A stretch of DNA of 51,530 bases from Penium margaritaceum (GCA_023375785.1 SZWC01003925.1:133674-185203); one strand, 5' to 3'. Shown: positions 31,410-41,653, counted from the stretch's first letter. Numbers and translations are program-made. Notes: generated from the letters alone by a model not told the origin.

Positions 31410-31728
31410 CCGGGCACACTTCCGGAAGCTCTCTCATCACAGGATGCGGAAACTTGGCATGCTGCCTGTGAGGATGAGCTTTGCGCCATCCGAGAGCACG
31501 GAGTTTAAGGAGCTAGTCGACCTTCCACATGGGAGGAAGGCTATTCAGGCCAAGTGGGTATTTTTTAAGAAAGTGAAGCCGGATGGCTCACTGGAATGCC
31601 ACAAGGCTCGCTTGGTCGTCAAGGGGTACTCTCAGATTAAGGGCATTGATTACACTGACACATTTGCCCTTGTCAGCCGCATGACCTGAGCTCGAGTTCT
31701 GTTTGTTGTAGAGGCTCAGCATTGGTAG
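31410..31728 (+). pseudogene. Truncated reverse transcriptase of element G
   Basis: WHAACEDELCAIREHG (~31450-31505) passes through a frameshift into KAIQAKWVFFKKVKPDG and LVVKGYSQIKGIDYTDTFALV, the RT N-terminal fingers. A TGA (31687-31689) follows LVSRMT, then VLFVVEAQHW, and similarity ends. No YVDD remains. The region 30581-31409 is the Ser/Pro-rich integrase-RT linker with no separate gene. Confidence 0.7.
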
Positions 31729-31776
31729 GCCTCCTCGGCGGTCGTGCCGCCGAGGAGGCCTACCAATGGAGCTGAG
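31715..31776. other. Long hairpin at the end of element G
   Basis: A perfect 21-bp stem (31721-31741 with 31747-31767) has a 5-nt loop TCGTG. CTCAGC (31715-31720) extends it by pairing with GCTGAG (31771-31776) across a 3-nt bulge. The left base of the stem is still RT coding sequence. It may be a fold-back replication product at the truncation point or a tiny inverted-repeat insertion. Confidence 0.8.
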
Positions 31777-31786
31777 CTTGTCGCCA

Positions 31787-31791
31787 GAGGG
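31787..31791. repeat. Left target-site duplication of C (GAGGG)
   Basis: GAGGG precedes the left LTR and recurs at 38092-38096 after the right LTR, confirming both termini of element C. Confidence 0.88.
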
Positions 31792-32375
31792 TGAGAAGCT
31801 TCCTACGGAGCCATAGAAACAAGCGGTTCTTCAAATGGTGGACTGTAGGCTACGCTAGGTCCAAAACTCCATGGCGGCGGCTTAACGAAAAAAGTACAAG
31901 TGCCTAGGTAACAAGATACACTAGTCCTAGGGGTGCGATCGCTAGTCGATCGCACCCGTCACGTCAGCGAGCGAAGCTCGCTGGTGATCGAGCTTGCTTG
32001 AGGGCGAAAGCCCTCGACAGCCCCGAAAAGGGCGCGGGCGAAAGTGGGGCACGCCGTGCGTCACTTACAAAGTGACATATTCTGTGTCTAACCAAAGTCA
32101 AAGTTGCAGGTCTGACATATGATTCTCACGCTAGAGCAAGCAATGAGCAGTTATGACTAAAGTAGGTTTGCCATGAATGCCAAAGGACACGAAAAGCGTA
32201 TCAGGCCTGGAAGATGATGATGACGGGTCATGCGGTCAGGATGGAGGCGACCACTGGTGAGGAAGAATGGGGATTGCGTGCCTTCATGGTGCGTCGCCTC
32301 CACTCACTGTACCAGTATGCCCTGCGCACTCACGGCCACCACAAGAGGAGAAATATATACAGCGGATGATTAACA
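31792..32375 (-). mobile_element. 3' LTR of C (left)
   Basis: It starts TGAGAAGCTTCC and ends GATTAACA. It has four consecutive hairpins: 31931-31957 (11-bp stem), 31965-31983 (7 bp), 32000-32015 (GAGGGC-GAAA-GCCCTC) and 32060-32076 (GTCACTT-ACA-AAGTGAC). The right LTR lacks a few bases seen here and has a 14-base-scale insertion near 37745. Confidence 0.9.
31931..32076. other. Chain of four hairpins in C LTR
   Basis: The stems are 11, 7, 6 and 7 bp with loops of 5, 5, 4 and 3 nt. In the right LTR (37638-37790) stems 2-4 are kept. Stem 3 is lengthened to 8 bp by a change that restores pairing (TCGAGGGC/GCCCTCGA). Stem 1 has two mismatches there. Confidence 0.65.
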
Positions 32376-32384
32376 CGCCCCCTT
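32376..32384 (-). other. Polypurine tract of C
   Basis: On the minus strand AAGGGGGCG directly precedes the TGTTAATC start of the 3' LTR. Confidence 0.65.
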
Positions 32385-32385
32385 G

Positions 32386-32933
32386 GACGGGAGTGCAGCA
32401 GGTATGCATCCCAGTTGTTGCAGTTGAAGCAGGAGAGAAGAGGATGATAGAGCCTTGGTGAGAAAATCTGCCAACTGTGCCTTCCCACTGATGGGACACA
32501 CCGCCATAGTCCCAGCATCAACCGCCTCTCGGAAAAAGTGATGTTCGACGCTGATGTGCTTTGTGCGTGGATGCAACAAACCATCATTTGCTGTAATGCG
32601 GCGTGTGGCTGAGCTGTCACTGTGTACGGGTACAGCAGTTGTGTGCACACCTAGTTCTTCAAGCAGTCATGCAATCCAGATGTCCTCACATTTTGCTTCA
32701 CCCAATGCCATGTATTCGGCCTCAGCCACGCTGCGTGCGACACATGACTGTTTTGCACTCCGCCAAGACACGGCAGTTCCCCAAACACGAAACACATGAC
32801 CGCCCCGACTGCGAGCTGCACGATCACGGGCATAATCACTGTCACAGTAACCATTCAGAACAGGACCGGTGGCAGGGGCAAACACTAGACCTAAAGCGGC
32901 AGTGTACAACACATAGCGCAACAGCTTCAGCAA
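32386..32933 (-). pseudogene. RNase H domain of C
   Basis: One frame has GYCDSDYARDRAARS and SWRSAKQSCVARSVAEAEYMAL, holding the catalytic Asp and Glu motifs. A second, shifted by a frameshift near 32650-32667, has HSDSSATRRI, RTKHISVEHHFFRE and AQLADFLTKAL, the C-terminal RNase H signature. The domain removes the RNA strand and primer during reverse transcription. It would be complete without the frameshift. Confidence 0.8.
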
Positions 32934-33874
32934 AGCTTTCTAGTGTGTACTGCATGGTTGCTGGCTGAACTGAGCGAGCACATTGACTGCACATGCAATG
33001 TCAGGACGTGTTGTTGATGCAAGATATGAGAGGTGTAGAGTGTAGGATCTGTGTCAGGGCCATAGTCCGTGGTGCGTGCATCCAAGAGATGTGCGTAGAC
33101 GTCAGGGCTCATGGCAGTGGTTTGTCGTGGGAGGTGCTGGACCAGGTGATGGAAGCATGCAGTGAGGTGAGCAATAAAGCGACCTTGATGAAGTGTTAGT
33201 GTCCGTGCTGTGCGATCACGTGTGATAGTCATGCCAAGGAAGTTCTGTGCCTCACCCAGATCTGTCATTCTGTTGTGGTCCGTGAGCAGTGCTTTGGCTT
33301 GTGCGATGAGTGTGAGGGAGGGAGACAAGATCAGCAAATCATCCACATAGACAAACAGAGCGACAGGTAGACCTTCCGACCATCATAAAAATATTGAGGG
33401 GTCGCAAAGAATCTGTGTGAACCCACCACTCTCCAAGGTGCGTCGGATCTCTTTGTTCCAGTACCGAGGCGCTTGTTTCAAGCCATAGAGAGCCTTGAGC
33501 AAGAGCCATACCCGGTCAGTACCGTCCGCAAAGCCCTCTAGCTGCTGCACATAGAGTTCCTCTTCCAGTGGCCCATTCAAAAAGGCATTTTTGACATCCA
33601 TTTGGTGGATTTCCCAGTCCTCACGTGCAGCCACTGCAAGCAATGCGCGGCTGGTCCCGTACTTGCCCACAGGGGCGTATGTGTCCGTGAAGTCCTGTCC
33701 TGGGATTTGATGAAAGCCTTTTGCCACCAGTCTGGCTTTATACTTCTCAATCAGGCCCTTGAGGTTTCTCTTCAACTTGAACACCCATTTAACATCAATG
33801 GCCTTCCGACCAGGTGGCAAGGGCACTAAATCAAACACTTCATGCTCAAGCAGTGCGTTTAGTTGTGCAGCCAT
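32927..33874 (-). pseudogene. Reverse transcriptase of C
   Basis: From 33874: KAIDVKWVFKLKRN, LVAKGFHQIPGQDFTDTYAPV, HQMDVKNAFLNG, then LYGLKQAPRYW. The catalytic YVDD lies at 33339-33350 in another frame, so a frameshift lies between ~33351 and the TGA at 33383-33385. Downstream FLGMTI is intact. RT copies element RNA into cDNA in the particle. All key residues are present, so only indels disable it. Confidence 0.85.
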
Positions 33875-34583
33875 TGATTTTTCCCACTCTGCAGCATCCT
33901 GACGCCCCCCTGGCTTCAGTCACGGTCTGCGGTTCTGTTGCAGTGTGATCAGTAGTTGCTGTGCTGACAGTGTGGTAGAACTGTTTGTAGTTGACTCTGG
34001 GCACATCACGCAGAGATCGCCGTGGAGGTACGGGTGGTGGTGTTTCCTTACTCTGTGCCTCCACAAGGGGGGTCAGAGGCGTGAGGCCTGGTGGTACCTG
34101 AGCGTCACTGGAGTTTGAGCTAGCCAAGTCTGAGGGCGAGAGCAGATCTCTTGGAAAAGGCTCAGCCATGTCCTTGTCTCTCTTCGGTTGAGTCCTGTGA
34201 CCTGATTCTTGTAGCTGAGTAGGCATGAACACGGGTACACTCACGTACTCAGGGTATTGCTCTTGAGATGCAAGAGTGGGTGCATGACGTAGTGTGCAAC
34301 ATAACTTGTAGGGCATGTGTTCCAAGAAGGAAGCATCCCGACTCTCAACAAAGTAATGGTTTGTGGGGTCACAAAATCGCCATGCCTTGGAGGCATGGGA
34401 GACCCTGACAAACACACACCAGCGACCACATGGACTTAGTTTGTTCTCTCGTTGTGGTGGTGCAAACCACACACAGGCCATTGTACCCCACACCCTGGCC
34501 GGCTTCAGGTCAGCCTTTTCTTTGAACCAGCGTTCCCAGGGAGTGAAAGACTTGGGCAGTGGCCCTTGTGGCACTCGATTCCA
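33846..34583 (-). pseudogene. Integrase C-terminus and linker of C
   Basis: It is in frame with the main gag-pol frame, across one TAG at 34584-34586. It starts VWNRVPQGPLPKSF, with KADLKPARVWG and SHASKAWRFCDP of the copia integrase C-terminus, then a Pro/Ser linker ending PPRRSLRDVPRVNY before RT. Its frame leaves RT at a run of six G (~33904-33909 on this strand's complement), a likely slippage frameshift. Confidence 0.75.
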
Positions 34584-34586
34584 TAC

Positions 34587-37016
34587 CTAGGTAATATGTT
34601 TTACGGCCTCTTCCCAAAACCCAAATGACAGACCGGACTCAGTAAGCAGTGTGAGTAACGCATCACCAAGGGTTCTGTGCCAACGTTCAGCCACTCCATT
34701 CTGTTGTGGCGTGTATGGGGCAGTACTTTGGTGTTCGACTCCTCTCGATTTCAGTTCTGCTGTCAATGTGCCAAGAAATTCTCCTCCTCTGTCTGTCCTT
34801 AGCTTGAGTAATGAACAGCCAGTCTGTCTCTCAGCCAAAGGAATCCATTCACCGATTGCACGCTGTGCATCTGCTTTAGTTTTTAGCAGGAAAGCCCAAC
34901 GGAAATGGCTGTAGTCATCAGTTAAAGTCAAGACGTACTGTGACCCATACTGGACTGATGGTACTGGCATCGGTCCCATCAGATCCTCATGTACCAGTGC
35001 CAGCGGTTTGGTTGTTACACTGTCTGACTTGGGGAAAGTTTGCCAATGGGCCTTCCCTTCATGACACTTAAGACACGTGTCTGCTTTGAGACCGTGAGGA
35101 CAGTCGCTTGGGAGGATGCCATGTGCTTGGGTGTGTTTCAGTAAGTTGGCGACTGATTTAGTGTTGATGTGCACAAGATGACGGTGGATGAGTTCAGTGT
35201 GTGTTGCATCAGTGTTTGTTACAACGTGTACTTGGGGACGGTTCACTGGTGATTGAACGAAGGGGAAGAGAGTCAGTTTGTGCATCATGTGAGTGTGCAA
35301 CGGTCCATCAACCAGCAAGGCACCAGACACATCAAACAGCATGCAGTGCTGGTTTTGGGTAAGTGCGGACACATTAGCTTGTTGATCTAGTTGCCCCCCC
35401 GACAATAAGTTCACTTTCAGCCGTGGCACATACAGCACGCCAGTCAGCCACAGAGCCCCGCCTGGTGCTTGAAGAGCCACCATTCCCACACCTTCCACAG
35501 ACAACACTTCCCCAGACCCAGTCTTCACACCCTCAACATCGCATGTAGCATGCAATGTGACAAACAGCTGGCGGTGCGGCGACATATGATGCGATGCTGC
35601 AGTGTCAAACAGCCACTCATGCATAGGCAATGCATGTGATGTAGTGATGTGGGTGTGACCCAACCTCTGACCTGCTGGCTGTGGGCTTGCAGTCGGCTCA
35701 GGTGGGTGCAGCTCCATGGGCGCGCTCCACCCTGATCCGGGTGGAAGGGGAAAGGGCTGCTGTGGCTCGGTCGTCTCAGTGTACACCCTCTGTGCCCATG
35801 CTGGAACAGGAGTTGGTGCGCTCATGTACGGGGACATGAAGGCAGACCCCTGATATTGCTGCGGATGTGGAGCAGAGAAGGCTGGATACATGGGTAACTG
35901 AAACTTCTGTGGACCAAAAGTTGCCGCCCCAAAGGGTGCCGGCGCTCGTGGTCCAGCCACAGCCTGAGTAACCCATGCTGGAGGGGAGAGGTGCTGACTC
36001 GGTGGTGCGAACAACGTAGATGTCTGGCCAACCGCTGGACGTGCCTGCTGTGCAGAGGGAGTCATGATGCGTTGAAGAGTCGGGCAGGCCCTCCAGTAGT
36101 GACCGGGTTGTCCGCAGTAGTTGCATGTGCGTTTTCCTGCTACTTGGCTGCGGCCTCCCCCTCTGCCGCCTTGCATGCCTCGGCCTCCCGCGCCTCCCCT
36201 TCCTCCCCCGCCTCCTCCACTCACATGCTGTTGCGAGGGATGAAAGGTGCCTCCGCCCTTGTACACAAATGCGCTCGCTGGTACACCCTCATCTTCCCGT
36301 GCCTCGCGTTGTATGATGTCCTCATAGTTGCGCAGCTCCTCAAACACCTCCACCAGGTTGGTGCTCTCAATGTCAGCGACTTTCAACCTCCGAAGCAAAC
36401 CGCGCCGGAAGTCCTTGTATGGCTTGCCGAGGTGCAGGAGGATAGGATCCAGCCACTCGAGGATGGAGCAGGAGGCACCAAGGCCGAGAAGACGCCGGCG
36501 AAGATCCATGGCAGCGTCCCAATACTCAACAACAGGGACACCCGGTTTCGGACAGAGGTTGCGGAGTTTTTCCCGCAGGGAGAACACTAGGGCCATCCCT
36601 TGCTCCTCCTTTCGAGTGGCTAGATGAGGTTGAGGATCGCCACTACGCGGATTCACGGGGTCCTCTCCTTTGCCACCAAAGCAAAACTGTCGGAGAGCAT
36701 ATTGCTGGTCCTCTGGAAGTGCGCAAATCAGAGCATTAAATGCTCTAAGGAGCACCCGCGTGTTGGTCTCATCGGGCGGCGGAGCTAGGTAGTAGTCCTC
36801 AAGACCATTCTCCGCCGCCCATGAAAGGATAACATCCTTCCAAGTGAGAAAGTCACGCACACCTAGCGGCGGGGATGTTAGGTCTTTGTGGGACAGAATT
36901 TTGCTCAGTTCGTCCCATATCACTCCGGTCGAGGTAGCGCCGGCACCGGCACCACCACCAATGCTAGCACCAACGTTCGCTCCGGCCCCTCCCCCTGCAG
37001 ATCCCGCTACACTCAT
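34587..37016 (-). CDS. gag-protease-integrase polyprotein of C
   Basis: An 809-codon frame starts with an ATG after a ~470-nt leader. Domains: Gly/Ala-rich N-terminus (1-30), gag capsid (~35-240), Gly/Arg-rich box (265-290), zinc knuckle CNYCGQPGHYWRAC (298-311), protease with DTA (471-473, DTAASHHM) instead of the usual DSG, integrase His/Cys region (about 611-651) and core triad D678, D742, E777. The 64- and 35-residue spacings fit copia integrases. It ends at a TAG where element D has Trp (WVWNR), so TGG to TAG is probable. Gag, protease and most of integrase remain intact. Confidence 0.88.
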   Translation of the reverse strand: MSVAGSAGGGAGANVGASIGGGAGAGATSTGVIWDELSKILSHKDLTSPPLGVRDFLTWKDVILSWAAENGLEDYYLAPPPDETNTRVLLRAFNALICALPEDQQYALRQFCFGGKGEDPVNPRSGDPQPHLATRKEEQGMALVFSLREKLRNLCPKPGVPVVEYWDAAMDLRRRLLGLGASCSILEWLDPILLHLGKPYKDFRRGLLRRLKVADIESTNLVEVFEELRNYEDIIQREAREDEGVPASAFVYKGGGTFHPSQQHVSGGGGGGRGGAGGRGMQGGRGGGRSQVAGKRTCNYCGQPGHYWRACPTLQRIMTPSAQQARPAVGQTSTLFAPPSQHLSPPAWVTQAVAGPRAPAPFGAATFGPQKFQLPMYPAFSAPHPQQYQGSAFMSPYMSAPTPVPAWAQRVYTETTEPQQPFPLPPGSGWSAPMELHPPEPTASPQPAGQRLGHTHITTSHALPMHEWLFDTAASHHMSPHRQLFVTLHATCDVEGVKTGSGEVLSVEGVGMVALQAPGGALWLTGVLYVPRLKVNLLSGGQLDQQANVSALTQNQHCMLFDVSGALLVDGPLHTHMMHKLTLFPFVQSPVNRPQVHVVTNTDATHTELIHRHLVHINTKSVANLLKHTQAHGILPSDCPHGLKADTCLKCHEGKAHWQTFPKSDSVTTKPLALVHEDLMGPMPVPSVQYGSQYVLTLTDDYSHFRWAFLLKTKADAQRAIGEWIPLAERQTGCSLLKLRTDRGGEFLGTLTAELKSRGVEHQSTAPYTPQQNGVAERWHRTLGDALLTLLTESGLSFGFWEEAVKHIT

Positions 37017-37486
37017 GACTCCTAGCTGGGTGCTTGGGACCTGGGGGCACTGTCCAAGAGTTGTGAGCTGCCCTCTGCTGCCGAAGAAAAATTCGGCAGC
37101 AATTTGCCGGGCCCACTATGGGCCCAGTTTTCTGCCGCGAGCCTGACGCTCGATAGGAACCTCCTGTCTTGTCCTAGGGAATGTTGCCAGGCCACCTGGG
37201 ACCTGCACAGACGCCTGTGGGGGCGAGAGACCACGCTGTCACCTCATGAGAGGTGTAGGTGGCACTTGGGCGCTCTCCCCTTGCCAGTTTCTCTCTCACG
37301 TGAGCAAACCCTTCTTTCGCCGCCTCCGCTAGCAGGGCGCGGCCTAGGGGTGATGTTTCGGTGTTCCTTGTGCCTCGCGCGGCCTGCTTTCGTGGCAGCC
37401 ACGCGGATCTACATCCGCACTCAACTCGGCCACCACTCTTTTCGCTTGGCGCCGCCTAGATACACCACTTGCAGGTGTCTACCATG
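37017..37486 (-). other. Leader of C with two hairpins
   Basis: The untranslated region between PBS and gag has no CAG repeat, unlike A, B, D and G. It has GCTGCCGAA-GAAAAA-TTCGGCAGC at 37077-37100 and GGGCCCA-CTA-TGGGCCC at 37109-37125. The first stem is identical to one in the D leader. Confidence 0.65.
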
Positions 37487-37498
37487 GCTCTGATACCA
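37487..37498 (-). other. PBS of C (tRNA-iMet 3' end)
   Basis: On the minus strand the sequence just after the LTR is TGGTATCAGAGC, the canonical copia PBS, directly abutting the LTR end at 37499 and followed by CATGG. Confidence 0.9.
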
Positions 37499-38091
37499 TG
37501 AGAAGCTTCCTACGGAGCCATAGAAACAAGCGGTTCTTCAAATGGTGGACTGTAGGCTATGCTAGGTCCAAAACTCCATGGCGGCGGCTTAACGAAAAAG
37601 GTACAAGTGCCTAGGTGACAAGATACACTAGTCCTAGGGGTGCGATTGCTAGTCGTTCGCACCCGTCATGCCAGCGAGCAAAGCTCGCTGGCGATCGAGC
37701 TCGCTCGAGGGCGAAAGCCCTCGACAGCCCCGAAAAGGGCGCGAGCAAAATCCGCGCACCGAAGTGGGGCACGCCGTGTGTCACTTACGAAGTGACATAT
37801 TCTGTGTCTAACCAAAGTCAAAGTTGCAGGTCTGACATAGGAGTCTCACGCTAAAGCAAGCAATGAGCAGTTATGACTAAAGTAGGTTTGCCATGAATGC
37901 CAAAGGACACGACAAGTGTATCAGGCCTGGAAGATGATGATGACGGGTCATGCGGTCAGGATGGAGGCGACCACTGGTGAGGAAGAATGGGGATTGCGTG
38001 CCTTCATGGTGCGTCGCCTCCACTCACTGTAGCAGCATGCCCTGCGCACTCACGGCCACCACAAGAGGAGAAATACAGTGGAAGATTAACA
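37499..38091 (-). mobile_element. 5' LTR of C (right)
   Basis: This 593-bp partner of the left LTR starts TGAGAAGCTTCC and ends GATTAACA. It adjoins the PBS on its left and the GAGGG duplication on its right. Differences from the left copy are mostly transitions. Confidence 0.9.
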
Positions 38092-38096
38092 GAGGG

Positions 38097-38253
38097 AGCA
38101 GGCTCCAGCGAACGGTGAGTGGGCCTGAGCGTGTTCTGCTCCATTGAGCAACACTCCAACAACGTTGAGTCTCTTCTTTAGTCATCTGCACGCCGATGTA
38201 CACAAGTCGGGAGGACACAACAGAGTACAATGAGAGATGCACGAAAAAAAACA
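38097..38253 (-). mobile_element. Probable 3' LTR end of D
   Basis: It ends ACGAAAAAAAACA next to a CTCCCCC polypurine complement, the layout seen for A2 and B. The LTR would continue left across the C insertion to 31791 and below, since C lies in the middle of it. No second copy is visible in the window. Confidence 0.45.
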
Positions 38254-38364
38254 CTCCCCCATGACTCACAGGCGTAGTACACATGTGCGGGCAGAGACAC
38301 AATCAACAACTAGACTCCCCCAGGCCAAACAGAAATGCAAGCAGGGTCAAAGAGAGCCACTCAC

Positions 38365-39212
38365 GGACGCACACCAACCAAACTCACAGCCGTCTTGAAC
38401 GAGTCGTGCTTCAGTGCCTTGGTTAAGAAGTCAGCCAATTGCCGTGCTGTCTCAACCTACACGATGCTGATGCTGCCGTCATGCAACAACAAACGCACAT
38501 AGTCATACTCAACGTTGATGTACTTTGTGCATGTGTGATGCATGCTGTCATTGTCGGCGATGGCCATGGCACTCTCATTGTCACAATGTAACATGATGGG
38601 TGTGACAGACTGACGTAACTCGGACAACAGACAACACAACCACACACTCTCACACGCGCCTAAGCCAAGAGCAACATACTAAGCCTCTGCAATTCTGCGT
38701 GCAATGCACCCCTACTTACCACCGCGCCAGGACACAGCTGTGCCGCCGATAAGAAAGATCCAGCCTGTGCGACTTTTAGTGTCCGGACTGCCGGCTGAGT
38801 CACTATCGGTGTAGCCTACCACGACAACAGATGAAAGGTGGCGGAACATGAGACCCCGCCGAGGAGTGGAGACGACATAGCGTAGTAGTGAGATTGCAGC
38901 CTCGTAGTGCAGGTGACGCAGATCCTGAGAAAACTGGGCTGGGAGGTTGACAGCGAATGCAATGTCTGGGCGCGTTGTTGTCACGAGGAACATCAATGAC
39001 CCGATGAATCCCAAGTACGTGGTCACATCAACTTGCTCCCCCACCACAGCTGAGTCAAAAGTCTTCAGCTTCACGTGGCCATCAGGTGATATGGGTGAAG
39101 ATGCGCTTGGCACGAGTGGCTGGTCCTCTACAAAGCGGGTGGACAGAGTCTGCACATAGGTGGCCTTGTGGATGTGCAGGATGCCCTGGGAGCGATCATG
39201 CTCGAGCTCCAT
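38365..39212 (-). pseudogene. RT C-terminus and RNase H of D
   Basis: The frame reads MELEHDRSQG (RT connection) and TTRPDIAFAVNLPAQFSQ, then RNase H motifs GYTDSDSAGSPDTKSRTGW and GTAVSWRGGK. TAG stops follow at ~38712 (Gln in relatives), ~38680 and ~38459. After them come LHCDNESAMAIADND, HTCTKYINVEYDYVR and ETARQLADFLTKAL. No frameshift is needed through most of the domain. Confidence 0.8.
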
Positions 39213-39248
39213 GCCTAGGAAGACTCTGGCAGATCCGAGATCCTTTAT

Positions 39249-39800
39249 CTAGTCGGCGGCGTGCAACAAGTCCTTGACACACTGGATGGCAGCCGTGTCT
39301 AGCGACGCAATGAGGAGATCGTCGATGTAAACCAGAATTGCAGCAGCAGTCTGGCCTCGCGGACTGAGAAACAGTGCGGGGTCAGCAGTGATGCGCTGGA
39401 GCCCGACGCGAAGGAGCGTGCTGCTGATCTCCAGGTTCCAGCACGGAGGTGACTGCTTCAGGCCATAGAGGGCCTTCCGCAGCCGCCAGACTCTCCCAGT
39501 GCCATCGTCGAAGCCTGGGGGCTGCACCATGTAGAGCTCCTCACCCTCCAGTGAGCCATGGAGAAAGGCGTTGCTTACATCTATCTGATGTAGCTCCCAC
39601 CCATGCTGGGCGACCAGGCTGAAGAGCGACCAGCTAGTGGAGAACCGACCAACTTGGCCAAAGATCTGGTCGTAGTCGACCCCAGGAATCTGGGCAAACC
39701 CCTTGGCTGTAAGGCGGGCCTTGTACTTGTCCAAGGACCCGTCAGGCTTCCACTTGCGCTGAAAGACCCACTTGGCACCGATGGCCTTCCGTCCTAGGGA
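39249..39800 (-). pseudogene. Reverse transcriptase of D
   Basis: DKYKARLTAKGFAQIPGVDYDQIF, HQIDVSNAFLHGSL and LYGLKQSPPCW precede the catalytic motif YIDD (39318-39329), an Ile variant of the usual YVDD. The frame ends at TAG (39249-39251), where Glu or Lys is expected before IKDLGSARVFLGM. The N-terminal fingers continue to ~39800 in a shifted frame (KAIGAKWVFQRK-like). Confidence 0.8.
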
Positions 39801-40207
39801 AGGTCGACAAGGTCATACACGTGGTGTTGTCGGATGACAACGAGCTCATTGGCACAGGCAACGTCCCTGTGTGCGGCCTCAAGAGAAGCTTGTGCCTCGC
39901 GTAGGGTGGTTAGGTCCTCCGGGCGTGCTGTGGAGCAGACTAAGAGAGTGTGTGCATCTCAAGCCCACGGTGGGATGCGCGCGAGTGCAGCCACGACAGC
40001 GTGCCGATGCTCGTCATGAAGCATGGCGTAACCCACTACGGAGCCCGGGTGAAGGTCTTCAATGATTGCCGAGGTGATCAAGCCGAGGGCCTTGGTGCGA
40101 GGATCCCCACTCACGACCGTGGGAGTGGAGGAGACACATGGAGCCGCGGGGGTTTGATGTGCCACGGAGCGCGGTGCAACGGTCTCCGTGCTCACCGACA
40201 GCCTAGG

Positions 40208-41653
40208 TTAGAGGCTGCCGCCTGCGCCATGTGTGTAGCATGGCGGGGCAGGCGATGGCACTGACTCCGACGGGCCAACGGAGGCGGATGGGGCTACTGG
40301 CCCCGAGGGGCCAGCGGATGCAACTGGGGCTGCCGGCTCGGAGGGACCAGTGGACGCGACTGGAGCCACTGGCCCGGAGGGGCTTGTAGACACGACAGGA
40401 GTTGTTGGCCTGTAGGGACCAGTGGACGCTGCTGGAGATACTGATCCGGAGGGGTCAGTGGACACGACTAGGATTGCCGGCCCGGAGGGACCAGTGGACG
40501 CGACTTGACCTGTTGGCCCAAAGGGGCGAGCAGACACGACTGGAGCTACAAGCCCATAGAGACAAGTGGACGCGAGTGGAGCTAGTGATCCAGAGGGGCC
40601 AATGGATGTGACAAGGGTTGCTGGCTCGGAGGGACCAGTGGACGCGACTGGAGCTACTTGTCCGGAGGGGCTAGTGGACGCAACTGAGGCTGTCGGCCCG
40701 AAGGGACCAGTGGACGCGACTGGAGCTTTTGGTCTGGAGGGGCCAGTGGACGCGACTGGGGTTGACGGCTCAGAAAGATCAGTGGACGCGACTAGAGTTG
40801 CTGGACCGGAGGGACCTGTGGACGAAACTGGAGCTATTGTTCCGGAGGGGCCAGTGGATGCCACTGGGGTTGCTGGCTCAGTAGGACCAGTTGACGCGAC
40901 TAGGGCTGTCGGCTTAGAGGGACCGAGGGATGTGTCACCCGAAAGTGGCAGGACGGAGGACGGACTCACCACTCTCCCATGTGTCGGGATAGAAACGAAT
41001 GAGCCGGAGTGAATGAGGTCGCGAGGGAACAGGTGCTCAAAGAAGAGGGCATCCCGAGACTCGACGATGCAGTGCCTGAAGGGATCCCAGAAGCGCCAGG
41101 CCTTGGACTCACGAGAGACACCGAGGAAGGTGCAGGGGCGTCCGTGGGGGGCGAGCTTGCTGCCCTGCTGTGGGGCAGGCAGCCACACAATGGCAACGCA
41201 GCCCCAGACGCGAGCCGGGCGGAGGTCAGCGCACTGACCACATCAATGTTGGTATGGCGTGGACTGGCGGGGGAGGGGACAGTGGGAAATCCGGTTCCAG
41301 ACCCAGGTCATGTAGGCCATGGATTCAAAATAGAAGCCATGGGAGAGACCTGACTTGACCCGCATGGTGCAGACGGCGTCGGCCATGGTACGGTTCCACC
41401 GTTTGGAGACACCGTTCTGAGCAGGCATGTACGGTGCAGACGTCGCATGGTGGATCCCGTGAGAGGCGAGAAAGGCCGTGGTCTCACCCATGTACTCACC
41501 ACTGCAAATCGGAGCGAAAACGGCGAAGAGAGCGGCCACACTAGCGCTCCGCAAGGACAAGCCAGTCCTGGATGGCTCGGGCGACATCACTCTTCCGCCG
41601 AAGGCAGAAGACCCAGCGGTAGCAAGAATAGTCTTCAATGAGGGTGAGGACAT
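40208..41653 (-). pseudogene. Integrase C-terminal half and repeat linker of D
   Basis: MPAQNGVSKRWNRTMADA carries the catalytic Glu region, with Lys in place of Glu (NGVSKRW). MTWVWNRISHCPLP and TPYQH follow, then an in-frame TGA (41243-41245), then DLRPARVWG and LGVSRESKAWRFWDP. After residue ~96 of the second block comes an 18-copy, 12-residue repeat. The linker joins integrase to RT. Confidence 0.75.
40253..40900 (-). repeat. 36-bp / 12-residue tandem repeat in D polyprotein
   Basis: About eighteen units with consensus VASTGPSGPxAP fill 216 codons between integrase and RT. Copies differ by substitutions (for example VASTDLSEPSTP, VVSTSPSGPVAP) but none changes length, so frame and period are preserved. 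The product would be an extended Pro/Ser/Gly/Thr-rich linker. Confidence 0.9.

Larger units (their letters stand above)
25979..31728 (+). mobile_element. Truncated copia element G
   Basis: Plus-strand order is putative LTR, PBS, CAG-rich leader, gag with zinc knuckle, protease, GAG-pre-integrase, integrase, linker and the first ~100 residues of RT. The element ends abruptly after the RT sequence VLFVVEAQHW at ~31726, exactly where a strong inverted repeat begins. The RT palm, RNase H and 3' LTR are missing. Its integrase region is close to those of D and H, so G, D and H form one lineage. Confidence 0.7.
31792..38091 (-). mobile_element. Near-complete copia retrotransposon C
   Basis: This 6,300-bp element is flanked by GAGGG at 31787-31791 and 38092-38096. 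LTRs are 584 bp (31792-32375) and 593 bp (37499-38091), differing at roughly twenty positions by eye. A perfect iMet PBS lies at 37487-37498 and a polypurine tract at 32376-32384. Gag, protease, integrase, RT and RNase H occur in copia order on the minus strand. One nonsense codon and a few frameshifts disable it. It is the youngest-looking element here. Confidence 0.92.

Noticed and set aside
35991..36590. 199-codon plus-strand ORF
   Set aside because: It lies antisense to the gag and zinc-knuckle region of element C and has no recognisable motif.
40566..41012. Plus-strand repeat protein of 148 codons
   Set aside because: It is the antisense shadow of the 36-bp repeat in the D polyprotein, and the minus frame joins integrase and RT domains.
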